From Magnetospirillum sp. ME-1 (GTDB taxonomy: Bacteria; Pseudomonadota; Alphaproteobacteria; Rhodospirillales; Magnetospirillaceae), in NCBI RefSeq assembly GCF_002105535.1, contig NZ_CP015848.1, forward strand, positions 868,907-932,906: a DNA stretch of 64,000 bases, in the 5' to 3' direction. Positions within the stretch are counted from its first letter, which is position 1. Each line of letters starts with the position of its first letter. Positions 1-9,350 of the stretch are shown here, in pieces. The notes under the pieces are model-generated. The model made no database searches. It was not told where the DNA came from and saw nothing but the letters and a program-made list of their open reading frames with translations. A program made the position numbers and the translations under genes.

Positions 1-891
1 GTTGGCCAGCGCGGTGGCCTCCATGGCCTCGACGGTCGAGTCGGGGTCTTCCACCGACAGGAAGGAATCATCCTTCAGCTCGGCCAGATCGAAGGCGTTG
101 GACGACGGCACCCCCATCAGGCCGGCCAGATCGGCCTTGGCGGTGGAGGTCTGGCGCTGCAGTTCCGCGATCTGGCGCATGGTGTCGACGATGGCCCGCT
201 GATGCCCCAGCATCTGCATGGGGTCGCCCACCTTGGTGCGCTCGGCGGTCTCTGCGTCCTCCACCGACTTGACCAGACGGGCTTCCAGCGACTTGAACTT
301 GCGGTTGGCGAAATCGTTGATCACCGCCTTCCAATAGGCGGCCTGGACGTCCTGGATCAGCAGATGCTGGGCGCGGCGGCGCTTTTCCGCCGCCAGGACC
401 ATCTTGTCCTCCTCCTGGTCGGCGCGCACCATGGCGATGCCGAAATCCACCAGGTTCCACGAGGCGGTCAGGTCGCCGGTGCGGCTGATGCTGTCCTCGC
501 CGGTGCTGTAATTGGCCACCGTGCCGGTGGACAGGTCCTTGGACGTGGTGGCCTTCCTGGGGTTGCGCTTGGACCAGTTCCCCTTGGCCGCCAGTTCGGG
601 CAGCATGGCGAACAGCGACAGGTCGGCCTTGCCGGCGGCCAGCACCTCTTCCATCACCTTGACCCGGGCGTCCAGATTGTGGGCCACCGCCAGGGCGACC
701 GCGTCTTCCAGAGTGAGAGGGCGCTTCAGCACCTCCTGGGGCAGGGATCCGGCGTGGCGGTTGATGTCGGCGCGAATCTCGGCCAGGTCCTCGGGCATGG
801 CGGAACAGGCGGACAGCAAGGCCGCCGCGCTTACCCCCAGAACCGTATTACGAAACACCGTACGGCCGGACAAAGCGTCCCCCTTCTGCAT
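1..891 (-). CDS. TolC-family outer membrane efflux lipoprotein, 3' part outside the window
   Basis: The frame is open from an ATG at 891 to base 1 (297 residues seen), so the C-terminus lies outside the window. The N-terminus has a hydrophobic stretch ending in a lipobox (LLSAC, Cys near residue 29), so a lipid-anchored outer membrane protein is likely. The LTLEDAVALAVAHN segment and long Ala/Glu/Lys helices are typical of the outer membrane efflux (OEP/TolC) repeat. Such proteins form the outer channel of tripartite efflux or type I secretion systems. No pump gene is visible; the partner would lie beyond base 1. Family call is good; the substrate cannot be told. Confidence 0.75.
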   Translation of the reverse strand, partial: MQKGDALSGRTVFRNTVLGVSAAALLSACSAMPEDLAEIRADINRHAGSLPQEVLKRPLTLEDAVALAVAHNLDARVKVMEEVLAAGKADLSLFAMLPELAAKGNWSKRNPRKATTSKDLSTGTVANYSTGEDSISRTGDLTASWNLVDFGIAMVRADQEEDKMVLAAEKRRRAQHLLIQDVQAAYWKAVINDFANRKFKSLEARLVKSVEDAETAERTKVGDPMQMLGHQRAIVDTMRQIAELQRQTSTAKADLAGLMGVPSSNAFDLAELKDDSFLSVEDPDSTVEAMEATALAN

Positions 892-1138
892 CAAGGCACA
901 CGAATTCAACATATTACTATTGCTGACCGAGTCTAAAGTTTTTGTGAAGGAAGGGACGCCATCCCTATGTAATATCTCCATCTATAGGTGACGCAGGACA
1001 GGGGTGCTTGCCGGGCGGAACCATATTCTTGGCGAAATCGAAGCGAATCGTGATATCTCACCGCGTCGCTTGCCGCCCTCTGGCGGAAAGCCCGGGGCCT
1101 TGCCCCTTTCTATTTCTGAAGAAAGCACCCCTCACTCC

Positions 1139-2899
1139 ATGGACTTCTTTCCCGCGGGCCATCCTCTGCTCAAGGCTCTCTCCCAGCGCGACTACACCGA
1201 CCCCACCGCCGTTCAGGAAGCGGTTCTCGAGCCCGGCGCCCTGGGCCGCGATCTGCTGGTCTCGGCCCAGACCGGATCGGGCAAGACCGTGGCCTATGGC
1301 CTGGCCATCGCCGACACCTTGCTGGGCGAGGCCTTCGTGCTGGACCGGGCGGCCGAGCCGCTGGCCCTGATCGTCGCCCCCACCCGCGAACTGGCGCTGC
1401 AGGTCCACCGCGAGCTGTCCTGGCTGTACGAGCATGCCGGTGCCCGCGTCGTCTCCTGCGTCGGCGGCATGGACCCCAGGGCCGAGCAGCGCATGCTGGG
1501 CCAGGGCGCCCATATCGTGGTGGGTACGCCCGGCCGCCTGCGCGATCATCTGGAGCGGGGCGCGCTGAGCGTCGGCAGCCTGAAGGCGGTGGTGCTGGAC
1601 GAGGCCGACGAGATGCTGGACCTCGGCTTCCGCGAGGATCTGGAATTCATCCTGGAGGCCACGCCCCAGGAGCGGCGCACCCTGCTGTTCTCGGCCACCC
1701 TGCCCCACGGCATCGTCGCCCTGGCCAAGCGCTACCAGCGCAACGCCTGGCGCATCGCCGTCTCGGCCGGAACCCAGGGCCACGCCGACATCGAATACCG
1801 CGCCGTGCGCGTCGCCCCCAACGAGATCGAGCACGCGGTGGTCAACCTGCTGCGCTATTTCGAGTCGCCCACCGCCATGGTGTTCTGCAACACCCGCGAT
1901 TCGGTGCGCCATCTCCAGGCCATCCTGCTGGAGCGCGGCTTCGCCGCCGTGGCGCTGTCGGGCGAACTGGGCCAGAACGAGCGCAACAACGCGCTGCAAG
2001 CTCTCCGAGATGGAAGAGCCCGGGTCTGCGTCGCCACCGACGTGGCGGCGCGCGGCATCGACCTGCCCAATCTGGGGCTGGTGATCCATGCCGAACTGCC
2101 GCAGAACGCCCAGACGCTGCAGCACCGCTCGGGCCGCACGGGGCGAGCGGGCAAGAAGGGCGTCAGCGTCCTCCTCGTCCTCCTGTCACGGCGGCGCAAG
2201 GCCGACATGCTGTTGCAGACCGCCGGGGTCCAGGCCATCTGGAGCGGCGCGCCGTCGCCCGAGGACATTCACCGTCTCGACCAGGAACGCCTGCTGGCCA
2301 GCCCCTTGCTGGCCGAGGAGAATTCCGAGGACGATCAGGAGATGGCCCGCGCCCTGCTGGCCGGGCGTTCGGCCGAGGACATCGCCTGCGCCCTGGTCCG
2401 CCTGTACCGCTCGCATCTGCCGGCGGCGGAAGAGGTGTTCGACCCCGGCCCCGGCTCCCCCACTCGCGAGCCGAGAGAGCACCGCGAGCGCGAGCCCCGC
2501 CCGCCGCGCGAAGGCAAGGGCCCCGGCCTGCCCGGCGGCTCGGTATGGTTCCGCATGAATATCGGCCGCCAGAAGAACGCCGATCCCCGCTGGCTGATCC
2601 CCATGATCTGCCGCCAGGGCAAGGTCACCAAGGCCGAGATCGGCGCCATCCGCATCTTCGAGCGCGAGACCCGCTTCGAGATCGACGCCGCCCATGCCGA
2701 CCGCTTCGCCACCGCCCTGCGCCAGATCGAAAAGGCCGAGGTGCGCATCGAGCGCCTGGCCGAGCACGCCGCCGCTCCGGCGTCCGCCCCCGTCGATGCC
2801 CCCGCCCCCGACAGGGCCAAGTTCAAGCACAAGGGCCAAAAGCCCAAGACGCCGTGGAAGGACAAGACGCCGCACCGCAAGGGGCCCAAGCCCTCCTGA
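1139..2899 (+). CDS. deaD: DEAD-box ATP-dependent RNA helicase (DbpA/CsdA type)
   Basis: 586 residues from ATG 1139; an open frame continues upstream, but that part has no helicase homology. Motif I AQTGSGKT lies at residues 43-50, motif II DEAD at 154-157, SAT and the HRSGRTGR motif VI follow, so both RecA-like domains are present. After a basic, proline-rich linker, residues about 465-545 match the DbpA/CsdA RNA-binding domain seen in helicases acting on rRNA during ribosome assembly or cold adaptation. The tail is Lys/Pro-rich. The gene stands alone, followed by ffh. The exact paralogue (DeaD versus DbpA) is not certain. Confidence 0.85.
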   Translation: MDFFPAGHPLLKALSQRDYTDPTAVQEAVLEPGALGRDLLVSAQTGSGKTVAYGLAIADTLLGEAFVLDRAAEPLALIVAPTRELALQVHRELSWLYEHAGARVVSCVGGMDPRAEQRMLGQGAHIVVGTPGRLRDHLERGALSVGSLKAVVLDEADEMLDLGFREDLEFILEATPQERRTLLFSATLPHGIVALAKRYQRNAWRIAVSAGTQGHADIEYRAVRVAPNEIEHAVVNLLRYFESPTAMVFCNTRDSVRHLQAILLERGFAAVALSGELGQNERNNALQALRDGRARVCVATDVAARGIDLPNLGLVIHAELPQNAQTLQHRSGRTGRAGKKGVSVLLVLLSRRRKADMLLQTAGVQAIWSGAPSPEDIHRLDQERLLASPLLAEENSEDDQEMARALLAGRSAEDIACALVRLYRSHLPAAEEVFDPGPGSPTREPREHREREPRPPREGKGPGLPGGSVWFRMNIGRQKNADPRWLIPMICRQGKVTKAEIGAIRIFERETRFEIDAAHADRFATALRQIEKAEVRIERLAEHAAAPASAPVDAPAPDRAKFKHKGQKPKTPWKDKTPHRKGPKPS

Positions 2900-2911
2900 A
2901 TACACATTGTG

Positions 2912-2940
2912 TTGACTCTGGAGACGGGTCGGACTAAAAC
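2912..2940 (+). promoter_or_regulatory. Candidate sigma-70 type promoter upstream of ffh
   Basis: TTGACT at 2912-2917 and TAAAAC at 2935-2940 are separated by 17 bases, in the 137-base gap between the helicase stop and ffh. The -35 is close to consensus, the -10 only moderate. A short GCCTCC/GGAGGC hairpin (about 2969-2983) lies in the deduced leader. Assigned by eye. Confidence 0.4.
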
Positions 2941-3036
2941 CCCACCCTCTTCAGATGTCTGGAGACCTTTGCCTCCACGGAGGCCCGTCGGTCCGCGAGT
3001 GTCGCGCACCGGCGTGCAATTGCTTATGGACGGATC

Positions 3037-4401
3037 ATGTTCGAGAGCCTGAGCTCAAGACTGGGTGCGGTATTCGAGAAGCTGACGGGGCGCGGCGCGC
3101 TGTCCGAGGCCGACGTCACCGAAGCCCTGCGCGAGGTCCGCGTCGCCCTGCTCGAGGCCGACGTGGCGCTCTCCGTGGTCAAGGAATTCATCGGCCGGGT
3201 CAAGGCCCGCGCCGTCGGCTCCGAAGTGATCAAGTCGGTCACCCCCGGCCAGATGGTGGTCAAGATCGTCCATGACGAGCTGATCGCCACGCTGGGCACC
3301 AAGGGCAACGAGCTGAACCTGTCGGCGGTGCCCCCGGTGGTCATCCTGATGGTCGGCCTCCAGGGTTCGGGCAAGACCACCACCTCGGCCAAGATCGCGC
3401 TGAAGCTGAAGAAAGAGAAGAAGAAGGTTCTTCTCGCCTCGCTCGACGTCTATCGCCCGGCGGCGCAGCAGCAGCTGCAGATTCTGGCCGGACAGGCCGA
3501 AGTGGGAAGCCTGCCCATCGTCATGGGCGAGATGCCCGTCGCCATCTCCAAGCGCGCCCTGGATGTGGGCCGCAAGGAAGGCTACGATGTCGTCATCCTC
3601 GATACCGCCGGCCGCCTGCATATCGACCAGGAGCTGATGGCCGAAGTCGCCGCCGTGCGCGACGCCGCCAAGCCCACCGAGACCCTGCTGGTCACCGACG
3701 CCATGATCGGCCAGGACGCCGTCACCCTGGCGCGCGAATTCAACGAGAAGGTCGGCGTCACCGGCATCGTTCTCACCCGTATCGACGGCGACGCCCGCGG
3801 CGGCGCGGCGCTGTCCATGCGCGCCATCACCGGGCGCCCCATCAAGTTCCTGGGCGGCGGCGAAAAGCTCGACGCGCTGGAAGTCTTCCACCCGGACCGT
3901 ATCGCCGGGCGCATTCTCGGCATGGGCGACGTGGTCGGCCTGGTCGAGAAGGCCATGGAGACCCTGGACCAGGAAGAAGCCGAACGCCTTGCCAAGCGCA
4001 TGGAGAAGGGCAAGTTCGACCTGGACGACATGCGCAAGCAATTCGCCCAGGTGCGCAAGATGGGCGATCTCAAGGGCATCCTCGGCATGCTGCCCGGCAT
4101 CGGCAAGATGGCCGGCGCGCTCAAAGACGCCAATATCGACAACAAGATGGTCGCCCGCCAGGAAGCGATCATCACGTCCATGACCAAGGCCGAGCGCCGT
4201 AACCCCGACCTGATCAAGGCGTCGCGCAAGAAGCGCATCGCCGCGGGCGCCGGGGTCGAGGTCCAGGACGTCAACAAGCTGCTCAAGCAGTATCAGCAGA
4301 TGGCCGACATGATGAAGAAGGTCGGCAAGCTGGGTCAGAAGGGGCTGATGCGGCACGGCATCGGCGGCCTTTTGCCCCCGGGTATGAAGTTCGGGCGCTA
4401 G
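3037..4401 (+). CDS. ffh: Signal recognition particle GTPase Ffh
   Basis: 454 residues, the usual Ffh length. The N domain is followed by the G domain with G1 GLQGSGKT at residues 107-114, a DTAGR G3 motif at 189-193 and TRIDGDARGG further on. The C-terminal third is the methionine-rich M domain that binds SRP RNA and signal sequences (MADMMKK, GLLPPGMKFG). It targets nascent membrane proteins to FtsY and the translocon. It is followed 48 bases later by rpsP, the conserved alphaproteobacterial order. The SRP RNA gene is not in the window. Confidence 0.97.
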   Translation: MFESLSSRLGAVFEKLTGRGALSEADVTEALREVRVALLEADVALSVVKEFIGRVKARAVGSEVIKSVTPGQMVVKIVHDELIATLGTKGNELNLSAVPPVVILMVGLQGSGKTTTSAKIALKLKKEKKKVLLASLDVYRPAAQQQLQILAGQAEVGSLPIVMGEMPVAISKRALDVGRKEGYDVVILDTAGRLHIDQELMAEVAAVRDAAKPTETLLVTDAMIGQDAVTLAREFNEKVGVTGIVLTRIDGDARGGAALSMRAITGRPIKFLGGGEKLDALEVFHPDRIAGRILGMGDVVGLVEKAMETLDQEEAERLAKRMEKGKFDLDDMRKQFAQVRKMGDLKGILGMLPGIGKMAGALKDANIDNKMVARQEAIITSMTKAERRNPDLIKASRKKRIAAGAGVEVQDVNKLLKQYQQMADMMKKVGKLGQKGLMRHGIGGLLPPGMKFGR

Positions 4402-4449
4402 ACAAGGCGTCCAAAGGTAATTCGGTTTCGAACAGAGGAAGACCTAAGA

Positions 4450-4824
4450 ATGGCTCTGAAGATTCGTCTCTCCCGCGGCGGCGCCAAGAAGCGTCCGTTC
4501 TACAAGATCGTCGTCGCCGACGCCCGCGCGCCGCGCGACGGCCGCTTCATCGAGAAGGTGGGCACCTACAACCCCATGCTGCCCAACGACAACGGCCAGC
4601 GCTGGATCCTCGACGAGGACCGCGTGAAGCATTGGCTGTCCGTCGGCGCCCAGCCGACCGACCGTCTGGTCCGCTTCTTCGCCGACAAGGGCCTGGTGGC
4701 CAAGCCGACCCGGCCCGAGCAGACCAAGCAGCCCAAGCCCAAGGCCAAGGCCCAGCAGCGCGCCAAGGACGAGGCCGATCGCGCCGCCGCCGCTGCCGCC
4801 GCTGCCGCCGAAGCGGGCGAGTAA
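4450..4824 (+). CDS. rpsP: 30S ribosomal protein S16
   Basis: 124 residues. The first 80 carry the S16 signature ([24 protein letters not shown]). The remainder is a Lys/Pro/Ala-rich tail ending in an alanine run, a common alphaproteobacterial extension. An AGAGGAAGA Shine-Dalgarno region precedes the ATG. First gene of the rpsP-rimM-trmD-rplS operon; only 6 bases separate it from rimM. Confidence 0.97.
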   Translation: MALKIRLSRGGAKKRPFYKIVVADARAPRDGRFIEKVGTYNPMLPNDNGQRWILDEDRVKHWLSVGAQPTDRLVRFFADKGLVAKPTRPEQTKQPKPKAKAQQRAKDEADRAAAAAAAAAEAGE

Positions 4825-4830
4825 TCCCCC

Positions 4831-5361
4831 ATGGGACCTCGTGTCCGCGTCGGCGTGATCGCCGGCGTCCATGGGGTCCGGGGCGCCGTCCGCATCAAGA
4901 GCTTTACCGAGGAACCGGCCGATATCGGCTATTACTCCCCGGTAGAGAACGAGGCGGGCAGCGTCAAGTACCGGCTGAAGGTGACCGGCGAGGTCAAGGG
5001 CCTCGTCATCGCCACGCTGGAAGGGGTTACGGACCGTAACGCCGCCGAGGCGCTCAAGGGCACCGAGTTGTGGGTGGCCCGCGAGCGTCTGCCCAAGACC
5101 GGCGAGGACGAGTTCCTCTATTCCGATCTGATCGGGCTGGTGGCGGAAACGGTGGACGGCAAGAGATTGGGCACCGTTCGTACGGTGGCCGATTACGGCG
5201 CCGGCGACGTGCTGGACATCCGATTGGAGCCGAAAGGCGACATGATGGTGCCCTTCACCAGAGCCTCGGTGCCGGAGGTGGATGTGCCGGGTGGCCGGCT
5301 GGTGGTGATCCCGCCGGTCTATGCGCCCGACGAGAAAGAGGACCGGGACGGTGGAGAGTAA
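4831..5361 (+). CDS. rimM: Ribosome maturation factor RimM
   Basis: 176 residues. The N-terminal RimM domain begins with [18 protein letters not shown] and the C-terminal half is the PRC-barrel ([13 protein letters not shown] through [11 protein letters not shown]). RimM binds S19 and helps mature the 30S head. It lies between rpsP and trmD as in most proteobacteria, and its last 11 bases overlap the likely trmD start, implying translational coupling. Confidence 0.95.
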   Translation: MGPRVRVGVIAGVHGVRGAVRIKSFTEEPADIGYYSPVENEAGSVKYRLKVTGEVKGLVIATLEGVTDRNAAEALKGTELWVARERLPKTGEDEFLYSDLIGLVAETVDGKRLGTVRTVADYGAGDVLDIRLEPKGDMMVPFTRASVPEVDVPGGRLVVIPPVYAPDEKEDRDGGE

Positions 5362-6067
5362 GGCGCCCTGGCGGGCCACAATGCTCACCATCTTCCCCGA
5401 GATGTTTCCGGGGCCTCTCGGCCTGTCTTTGGCAGGAAGGGCGCTGGAGGAGGGCAAGTGGGCTCTCGACACGGTGGACATCCGGGCTTTCGCCACGGAC
5501 AGGCACCGGTCGGTGGACGACTCGCCCTTCGGCGGCGGAGCCGGAATGGTGATGCGTCCCGACGTGCTGGACGCCGCTATTTCAGGCAGCCCGGCACCGG
5601 GGCCGCTGGTGTACATGACGCCGCGCGGCCGGCTGTTGGACCAAGAGCTGGTTCGCGAGCTGGCGGCGGGGCCGGGTGTGAGGGTTCTGTGCGGGCGTTT
5701 CGAAGGGGTTGACCAGCGGCTGCTGGAAGCCCACGGGGCGCTCGAGGTCAGTGCCGGCGATTTCGTCCTTTCGGGCGGCGAGCCGGCGGCGCTGCTGATG
5801 TTGGACGCCATCGTCCGCCTGCTTCCCGGCGTGATCGGGAAGGAGGAATCGCTGGTGGAAGAAAGCTTCGAATGGGGATTGCTGGAATATCCCCATTATA
5901 CCCGCCCCCAGGTGTGGGACGGGCGAACGGTGCCGGAGGTTCTGCTTTCCGGTCACCACGAAAAGATACGCGCCTGGCGGAAACGTCAGGCAGAGGACAT
6001 AACCCGGCAGCGCCGGCCCGATCTGTGGGATCGGTACGTCGCGGCCAAGAACGTGAGTGAGGGTTGA
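5351..6067 (+). CDS. trmD: tRNA (guanine37-N1)-methyltransferase TrmD
   Basis: 238 residues from GTG 5351, preceded at good spacing by an AAAGAGGA Shine-Dalgarno. An ATG at 5321 is in frame but would add a charged, unconserved extension. The start of the conserved region reads [15 protein letters not shown]. The knotted SPOUT fold motifs [20 protein letters not shown] and the tail EYPHYTRP are present. It methylates G37 of tRNAs reading CNN codons and so prevents +1 frameshifts. It overlaps rimM and is 3 bases from rplS. Confidence 0.95.
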   Translation: MESKAPWRATMLTIFPEMFPGPLGLSLAGRALEEGKWALDTVDIRAFATDRHRSVDDSPFGGGAGMVMRPDVLDAAISGSPAPGPLVYMTPRGRLLDQELVRELAAGPGVRVLCGRFEGVDQRLLEAHGALEVSAGDFVLSGGEPAALLMLDAIVRLLPGVIGKEESLVEESFEWGLLEYPHYTRPQVWDGRTVPEVLLSGHHEKIRAWRKRQAEDITRQRRPDLWDRYVAAKNVSEG

Positions 6068-6070
6068 GCC

Positions 6071-6517
6071 ATGGTTAACATCATTGAGCAGCTCGAAAAG
6101 GAGCAGATCGACAAGCTGACCGCCGCCCGCGGCGTCCCCAGCTTCGCTCCGGGCGATACGCTGAAGGTCAACGTCAAGGTGATCGAAGGCAATCGCGAGC
6201 GCGTCCAGGCCTATGAGGGCGTCTGCATCGCCCGCAAGAACGATGGCCTGAATTCGTCCTTCGTGGTCCGCAAGATCTCGTACGGCGAAGGCGTCGAGCG
6301 TATCTTCCCGCTGTACTCGCCCAACATCGCCTCCATCGAGGTGGTGCGCCGTGGCGACGTGCGTCGGGCCAAGCTGTACTACCTGCGCGACCGTCGCGGC
6401 AAGTCGGCCCGTATCGCCGAGCAGACCACCGGCCATTCCGGCAAGGTGGCCGCCGCCGAGCGCGCCGACGCCGCCGCCGTCAAGGCCGCCAAGGCCTCTG
6501 CCGCCAAGGAAGAATAG
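6071..6517 (+). CDS. rplS: 50S ribosomal protein L19
   Basis: 148 residues. The L19 core is clear ([22 protein letters not shown], then [16 protein letters not shown] and [15 protein letters not shown]). The C-terminal 30 residues are an Ala/Lys/Glu-rich tail, typical of alphaproteobacterial L19. L19 sits at the 30S-50S interface. Last gene of the rpsP operon; about 170 non-coding bases follow before leuC. Confidence 0.96.
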   Translation: MVNIIEQLEKEQIDKLTAARGVPSFAPGDTLKVNVKVIEGNRERVQAYEGVCIARKNDGLNSSFVVRKISYGEGVERIFPLYSPNIASIEVVRRGDVRRAKLYYLRDRRGKSARIAEQTTGHSGKVAAAERADAAAVKAAKASAAKEE

Positions 6518-6555
6518 TCCCTTCCTTCCGGCTCCTTGGTTCCAGCTCTCGCATC

Positions 6556-6582
6556 GGCCTCTTCCCCATGGGGGAGGGGGCC
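6556..6582. repeat. C/G-rich palindromic hairpin in the rplS-leuC gap
   Basis: A GGCC-CTTCCCC arm and a GGGGGAG-GGCC arm around a central AT form a strong stem. There is no T-run, so it is not a standard intrinsic terminator. It resembles the CCCC-TGG-GGGGAGGGG elements around the DUF559 gene at 8.1-8.6 kb and may belong to the same dispersed family. The rest of the 6518-6691 gap shows no clear promoter. Confidence 0.45.
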
Positions 6583-6691
6583 GTTCGGGGACCGGAGACT
6601 TGACTGGTTGCCGCGGCCTCTTAGCTCAAGGGGCGTTCGCGTCCCGAGATATCAGGCCGCCTCAAGTGCTGCTTCATTCTAGGGATTCGAC

Positions 6692-8095
6692 ATGGCCAAG
6701 CCCCGCACGTTGTTCGACAAGATCTGGGACGCCCATCTGGTGGACGTCCAAGATGACGGCACCTGCCTGATCTACATCGACCGCCACATGGTCCACGAGG
6801 TCACCAGCCCGCAGGCTTTCGAGGGTCTGGAGATGTCGGGCCGCAAGGTGCGCCACCCCGAGCTGACGCTGGCCGTCGCCGACCACAACGTGCCGACCAC
6901 CGACCGCTCCAAGGGCATCGAGAACGAAGAGAGCCGGATTCAGGTCGAGACCCTGGAAGCCAACGCGAAGAAGTTCGGCGTCGAGTACTTCGCCATGGAC
7001 GACATCCGCCAGGGCGTCGTCCACATCGTCGGGCCCGAGCAGGGCTTCACCCTGCCCGGCACCACCATCGTCTGCGGCGATTCCCACACCGCCACCCACG
7101 GCGCCTTCGGTTCGCTGGCCTTCGGCATCGGCACCTCCGAGGTGGAGCACGTGCTGGCCACCCAGACCCTGGTGCAGAAGCCGGCCAAGAACATGCGCAT
7201 CACGGTCAACGGCAAGCCCGGCCCGGGTGTGACCGCCAAGGACATCGTGCTGGCCATCATCGGCAAGATCGGCACCGCCGGCGGCACCGGCTACGTGGTG
7301 GAGTTCGCGGGCGAAGCCATCCGCGACCTGTCCATGGAAGGCCGCATGACCGTCTGCAACATGACCATCGAGGCGGGTGCGCGCGCCGGCCTGGTGGCGC
7401 CCGACGAGAAGACCTTCGCCTACATCGCCGGCAAGCCGCGGGCGCCGAAGGGCGCCGCCTTCGAGGCCGCCGTCAGCTACTGGAAGACCCTGTTCACCGA
7501 CGAGGGCGCCACGTTCGACGCCGAGGTGGTGCTGGACGCCTCGACCCTGGTGCCGCAGATCACCTGGGGCACGTCCCCTGAGGACGTCATTCCGATCACC
7601 GGCACCGTGCCGAACCCGGCCGACATCAAGGACGAGGCCAAGAAGAAGGCCGTCGAGCGCTCGCTGGACTACATGGGCCTCCAGCCCGGCATGAAGGCCA
7701 CCGACATCGCCATCGACGTGGTGTTCATCGGGTCTTGCACCAACGGCCGCATCGAGGATTTCCGCGCCGCCGCTGAAGTTTTCAAGGGCCGCAAGGTCGC
7801 CAAGGGCGTGCAGGTCCTGGTGGTTCCCGGCTCCGGCCTGGTCAAGGAGCAGGCCGAGGCCGAAGGCCTGGACAAGGTCTTCATCGAGGCGGGCGCCGAG
7901 TGGCGCGAGCCCGGCTGTTCCATGTGCCTGGCCATGAACGCCGACCAGTTGAAGCCGGGCCAGCGCTCGGCCTCGACCTCGAACCGCAATTTCGAGGGCC
8001 GTCAGGGCCGCGGCGGGCGCACCCATCTGGTCAGCCCCGCCATGGCCGCCGCCGCCGCCATCACCGGCAAGCTGACGGATGTGCGGAGCCTGTAA
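6692..8095 (+). CDS. leuC: 3-isopropylmalate dehydratase large subunit LeuC
   Basis: 467 residues. It contains the aconitase-family [13 protein letters not shown] segment and the three 4Fe-4S ligand cysteines in GSCTNGR and CSMCLAMN. With LeuD it isomerises 2- to 3-isopropylmalate in leucine biosynthesis. The C-terminus [16 protein letters not shown] binds substrate. Its partner leuD starts 552 bases later, an unusually wide gap for this pair because a DUF559 gene and repeats lie between them. Confidence 0.97.
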   Translation: MAKPRTLFDKIWDAHLVDVQDDGTCLIYIDRHMVHEVTSPQAFEGLEMSGRKVRHPELTLAVADHNVPTTDRSKGIENEESRIQVETLEANAKKFGVEYFAMDDIRQGVVHIVGPEQGFTLPGTTIVCGDSHTATHGAFGSLAFGIGTSEVEHVLATQTLVQKPAKNMRITVNGKPGPGVTAKDIVLAIIGKIGTAGGTGYVVEFAGEAIRDLSMEGRMTVCNMTIEAGARAGLVAPDEKTFAYIAGKPRAPKGAAFEAAVSYWKTLFTDEGATFDAEVVLDASTLVPQITWGTSPEDVIPITGTVPNPADIKDEAKKKAVERSLDYMGLQPGMKATDIAIDVVFIGSCTNGRIEDFRAAAEVFKGRKVAKGVQVLVVPGSGLVKEQAEAEGLDKVFIEAGAEWREPGCSMCLAMNADQLKPGQRSASTSNRNFEGRQGRGGRTHLVSPAMAAAAAITGKLTDVRSL

Positions 8096-8110
8096 AATGT
8101 AAGGCCTCAT

Positions 8111-8154
8111 CTCCCCCCCCCTCCCCCTTGCGGGGAGGGGTTGGGGGTGGGGGG
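8111..8154. repeat. C-run/G-run palindromic element, left border of the DUF559 gene
   Basis: A run of C and CT bases, then TTGC, then GGGGAGGGG-TTGGGGGTGGGGG, forming a long C/G hairpin. It lies 15 bases after the leuC stop. A near-identical element with the same GGGGAGGGGTTGGGGGTGGGGG arm occurs at 8590-8629, on the other side of the DUF559 gene. Confidence 0.7.
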
Positions 8155-8170
8155 AAAGCCGGGGGCACGC

Positions 8171-8506
8171 ATGGCGAATGCGCGGGCACGGTGGCTGCGA
8201 GCCAACCAGACCGATGCCGAGCGTGCTCTTTGGAGACGTTTGAGAGAGTTGAAGGCCGAGGGATTCCATTTCCGGCGTCAGGCGCCGATCGGATCCTTCA
8301 TCGCGGATTTCGCCTGCCATTCGGCGCGGCTGGTCATCGAGGTGGATGGCGGCCAGCACGCGGAAGGAGTTCAGGCGGACTACGACGAGCGGCGGACGGC
8401 TTGGCTTGAGGTCCAGGGCTACCGGGTTCTGCGAGTTTGGAATTCGGATGTCTTGGGTAATATTGACGGTGTCATGCGGGTAGTGCGAGATGCGCTGAAG
8501 CTGTAA
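8171..8506 (+). CDS. DUF559 family protein, Vsr-like putative endonuclease
   Basis: 111 residues from ATG 8171; a GTG at 8141 would start inside the repeat. The sequence matches the DUF559 pattern: RANQTDAERALWRRLR, then FRRQAPIGSFIADFAC, IEVDGGQH and GYRVLRVWNSDV. DUF559 is related to the very-short-patch-repair endonuclease fold (PD-(D/E)xK); Glu18, Asp46, Glu57 and Asp59 are plausible metal ligands. Its biological role is unknown. It sits between leuC and leuD in the same orientation, bordered on both sides by C/G palindromes, which suggests insertion as a unit. It could be co-transcribed with leu genes. Confidence 0.75.
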   Translation: MANARARWLRANQTDAERALWRRLRELKAEGFHFRRQAPIGSFIADFACHSARLVIEVDGGQHAEGVQADYDERRTAWLEVQGYRVLRVWNSDVLGNIDGVMRVVRDALKL

Positions 8507-8529
8507 GGTTCGGCGGTTTTCAGGGCGGC

Positions 8530-8629
8530 ACCCCACCCCTACCCCCTCCCCATGGAGGGGAGGGGAAAACAGAATTCTGGTCCCATCATCCCCCCTCCCC
8601 CTGGTGGGGAGGGGTTGGGGGTGGGGGAG
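8530..8629. repeat. Two C/G palindromic elements, right border of the DUF559 gene
   Basis: The first (8530-8565) has the form CCCCACCCC...CCCTCCCC-ATGGA-GGGGAGGGG. The second (8590-8629) has CCCCCCTCCCC-CTGGT-GGGGAGGGG-TTGGGGGTGGGGG and repeats the 8111-8154 element. They fill the space between DUF559 and leuD and end about 18 bases before the leuD ATG, so they will form strong structure in the leuD leader. Confidence 0.7.
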
Positions 8630-8647
8630 CAAGGAGACGGACGTAGT

Positions 8648-9253
8648 ATGGAAAAGTTCACCGTTCTCACCGGCGTCGCGGCGCCGCTGCCCATGATCAA
8701 CGTCGACACCGACATGATCATCCCCAAGCAGTTCCTGAAGACCATCAAGCGCACGGGTCTGGGCAAGAACCTGTTCGACGAGATGCGCTATACCCCCGAT
8801 GGCAAGGAAATCGCCGACTTCGTGCTGAACAAGGCCGCCTACCGCTCGGCCAAGATCCTGGTGGCCGGCGCCAATTTCGGCTGCGGCTCATCGCGTGAGC
8901 ATGCGCCCTGGGCCATCGCCGATTTCGGCATCCGCTGCGTCATCGCCCCCAGCTTCGCCGACATCTTCTTCAACAACTGCTTCAAGAACGGCATCCTGCC
9001 CATCAAGCTGCCGCAGGAACAGGTGGACAAGCTGCTGGACGACGCCAGCCGCGGCTCCAACGCCATCGTCACCGTCGATCTTGCCAAGCAGGTGATTACC
9101 GGTCCCGACGGCGGCTCCATCAGCTTCGAGGTCGACCCCTTCCGCAAGCATTGCCTGCTGAACGGCCTGGACGACATCGGTTTGACGCTGCAGCGCGAAG
9201 ATAAGATCGCGGCGTTTGAACAAGCCCGCAAGGCGTCCTCGCCCTGGCTGTAG
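8648..9253 (+). CDS. leuD: 3-isopropylmalate dehydratase small subunit LeuD
   Basis: 201 residues from ATG 8648, preceded by AGGAGACGG. The frame is open further upstream, but only through the repeat. Motifs are [30 protein letters not shown] and [12 protein letters not shown], all typical of the swivelling aconitase domain. It forms the LeuCD isomerase. The Shine-Dalgarno and start are intact despite the inserted repeats upstream. Confidence 0.97.
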   Translation: MEKFTVLTGVAAPLPMINVDTDMIIPKQFLKTIKRTGLGKNLFDEMRYTPDGKEIADFVLNKAAYRSAKILVAGANFGCGSSREHAPWAIADFGIRCVIAPSFADIFFNNCFKNGILPIKLPQEQVDKLLDDASRGSNAIVTVDLAKQVITGPDGGSISFEVDPFRKHCLLNGLDDIGLTLQREDKIAAFEQARKASSPWL

Positions 9254-9350
9254 CCACGGGATTCCGACACTTTCCATTGCTTGACGGGGCCGCCCCTAAG
9301 CGTTAGGCAGACACCCGTTCGATATATTATCTTAGGCTCGGGAGTACAGC

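Noticed and set aside
3582-4286. Antisense frames across ffh
   Set aside because: Shadows of ffh; several overlapping frames with Arg/Ser-rich translations and no start signals.
6674-8632. Minus-strand frame of 652 codons opposite leuC and DUF559
   Set aside because: Antisense shadow of leuC third-position GC; the translation is Gly/Leu/Asp-rich without motifs and runs through the repeats.
8096-8647. Possible CRISPR-like array in the C/G repeats
   Set aside because: Only three elements, palindromic, no regular unique spacers and no cas genes.
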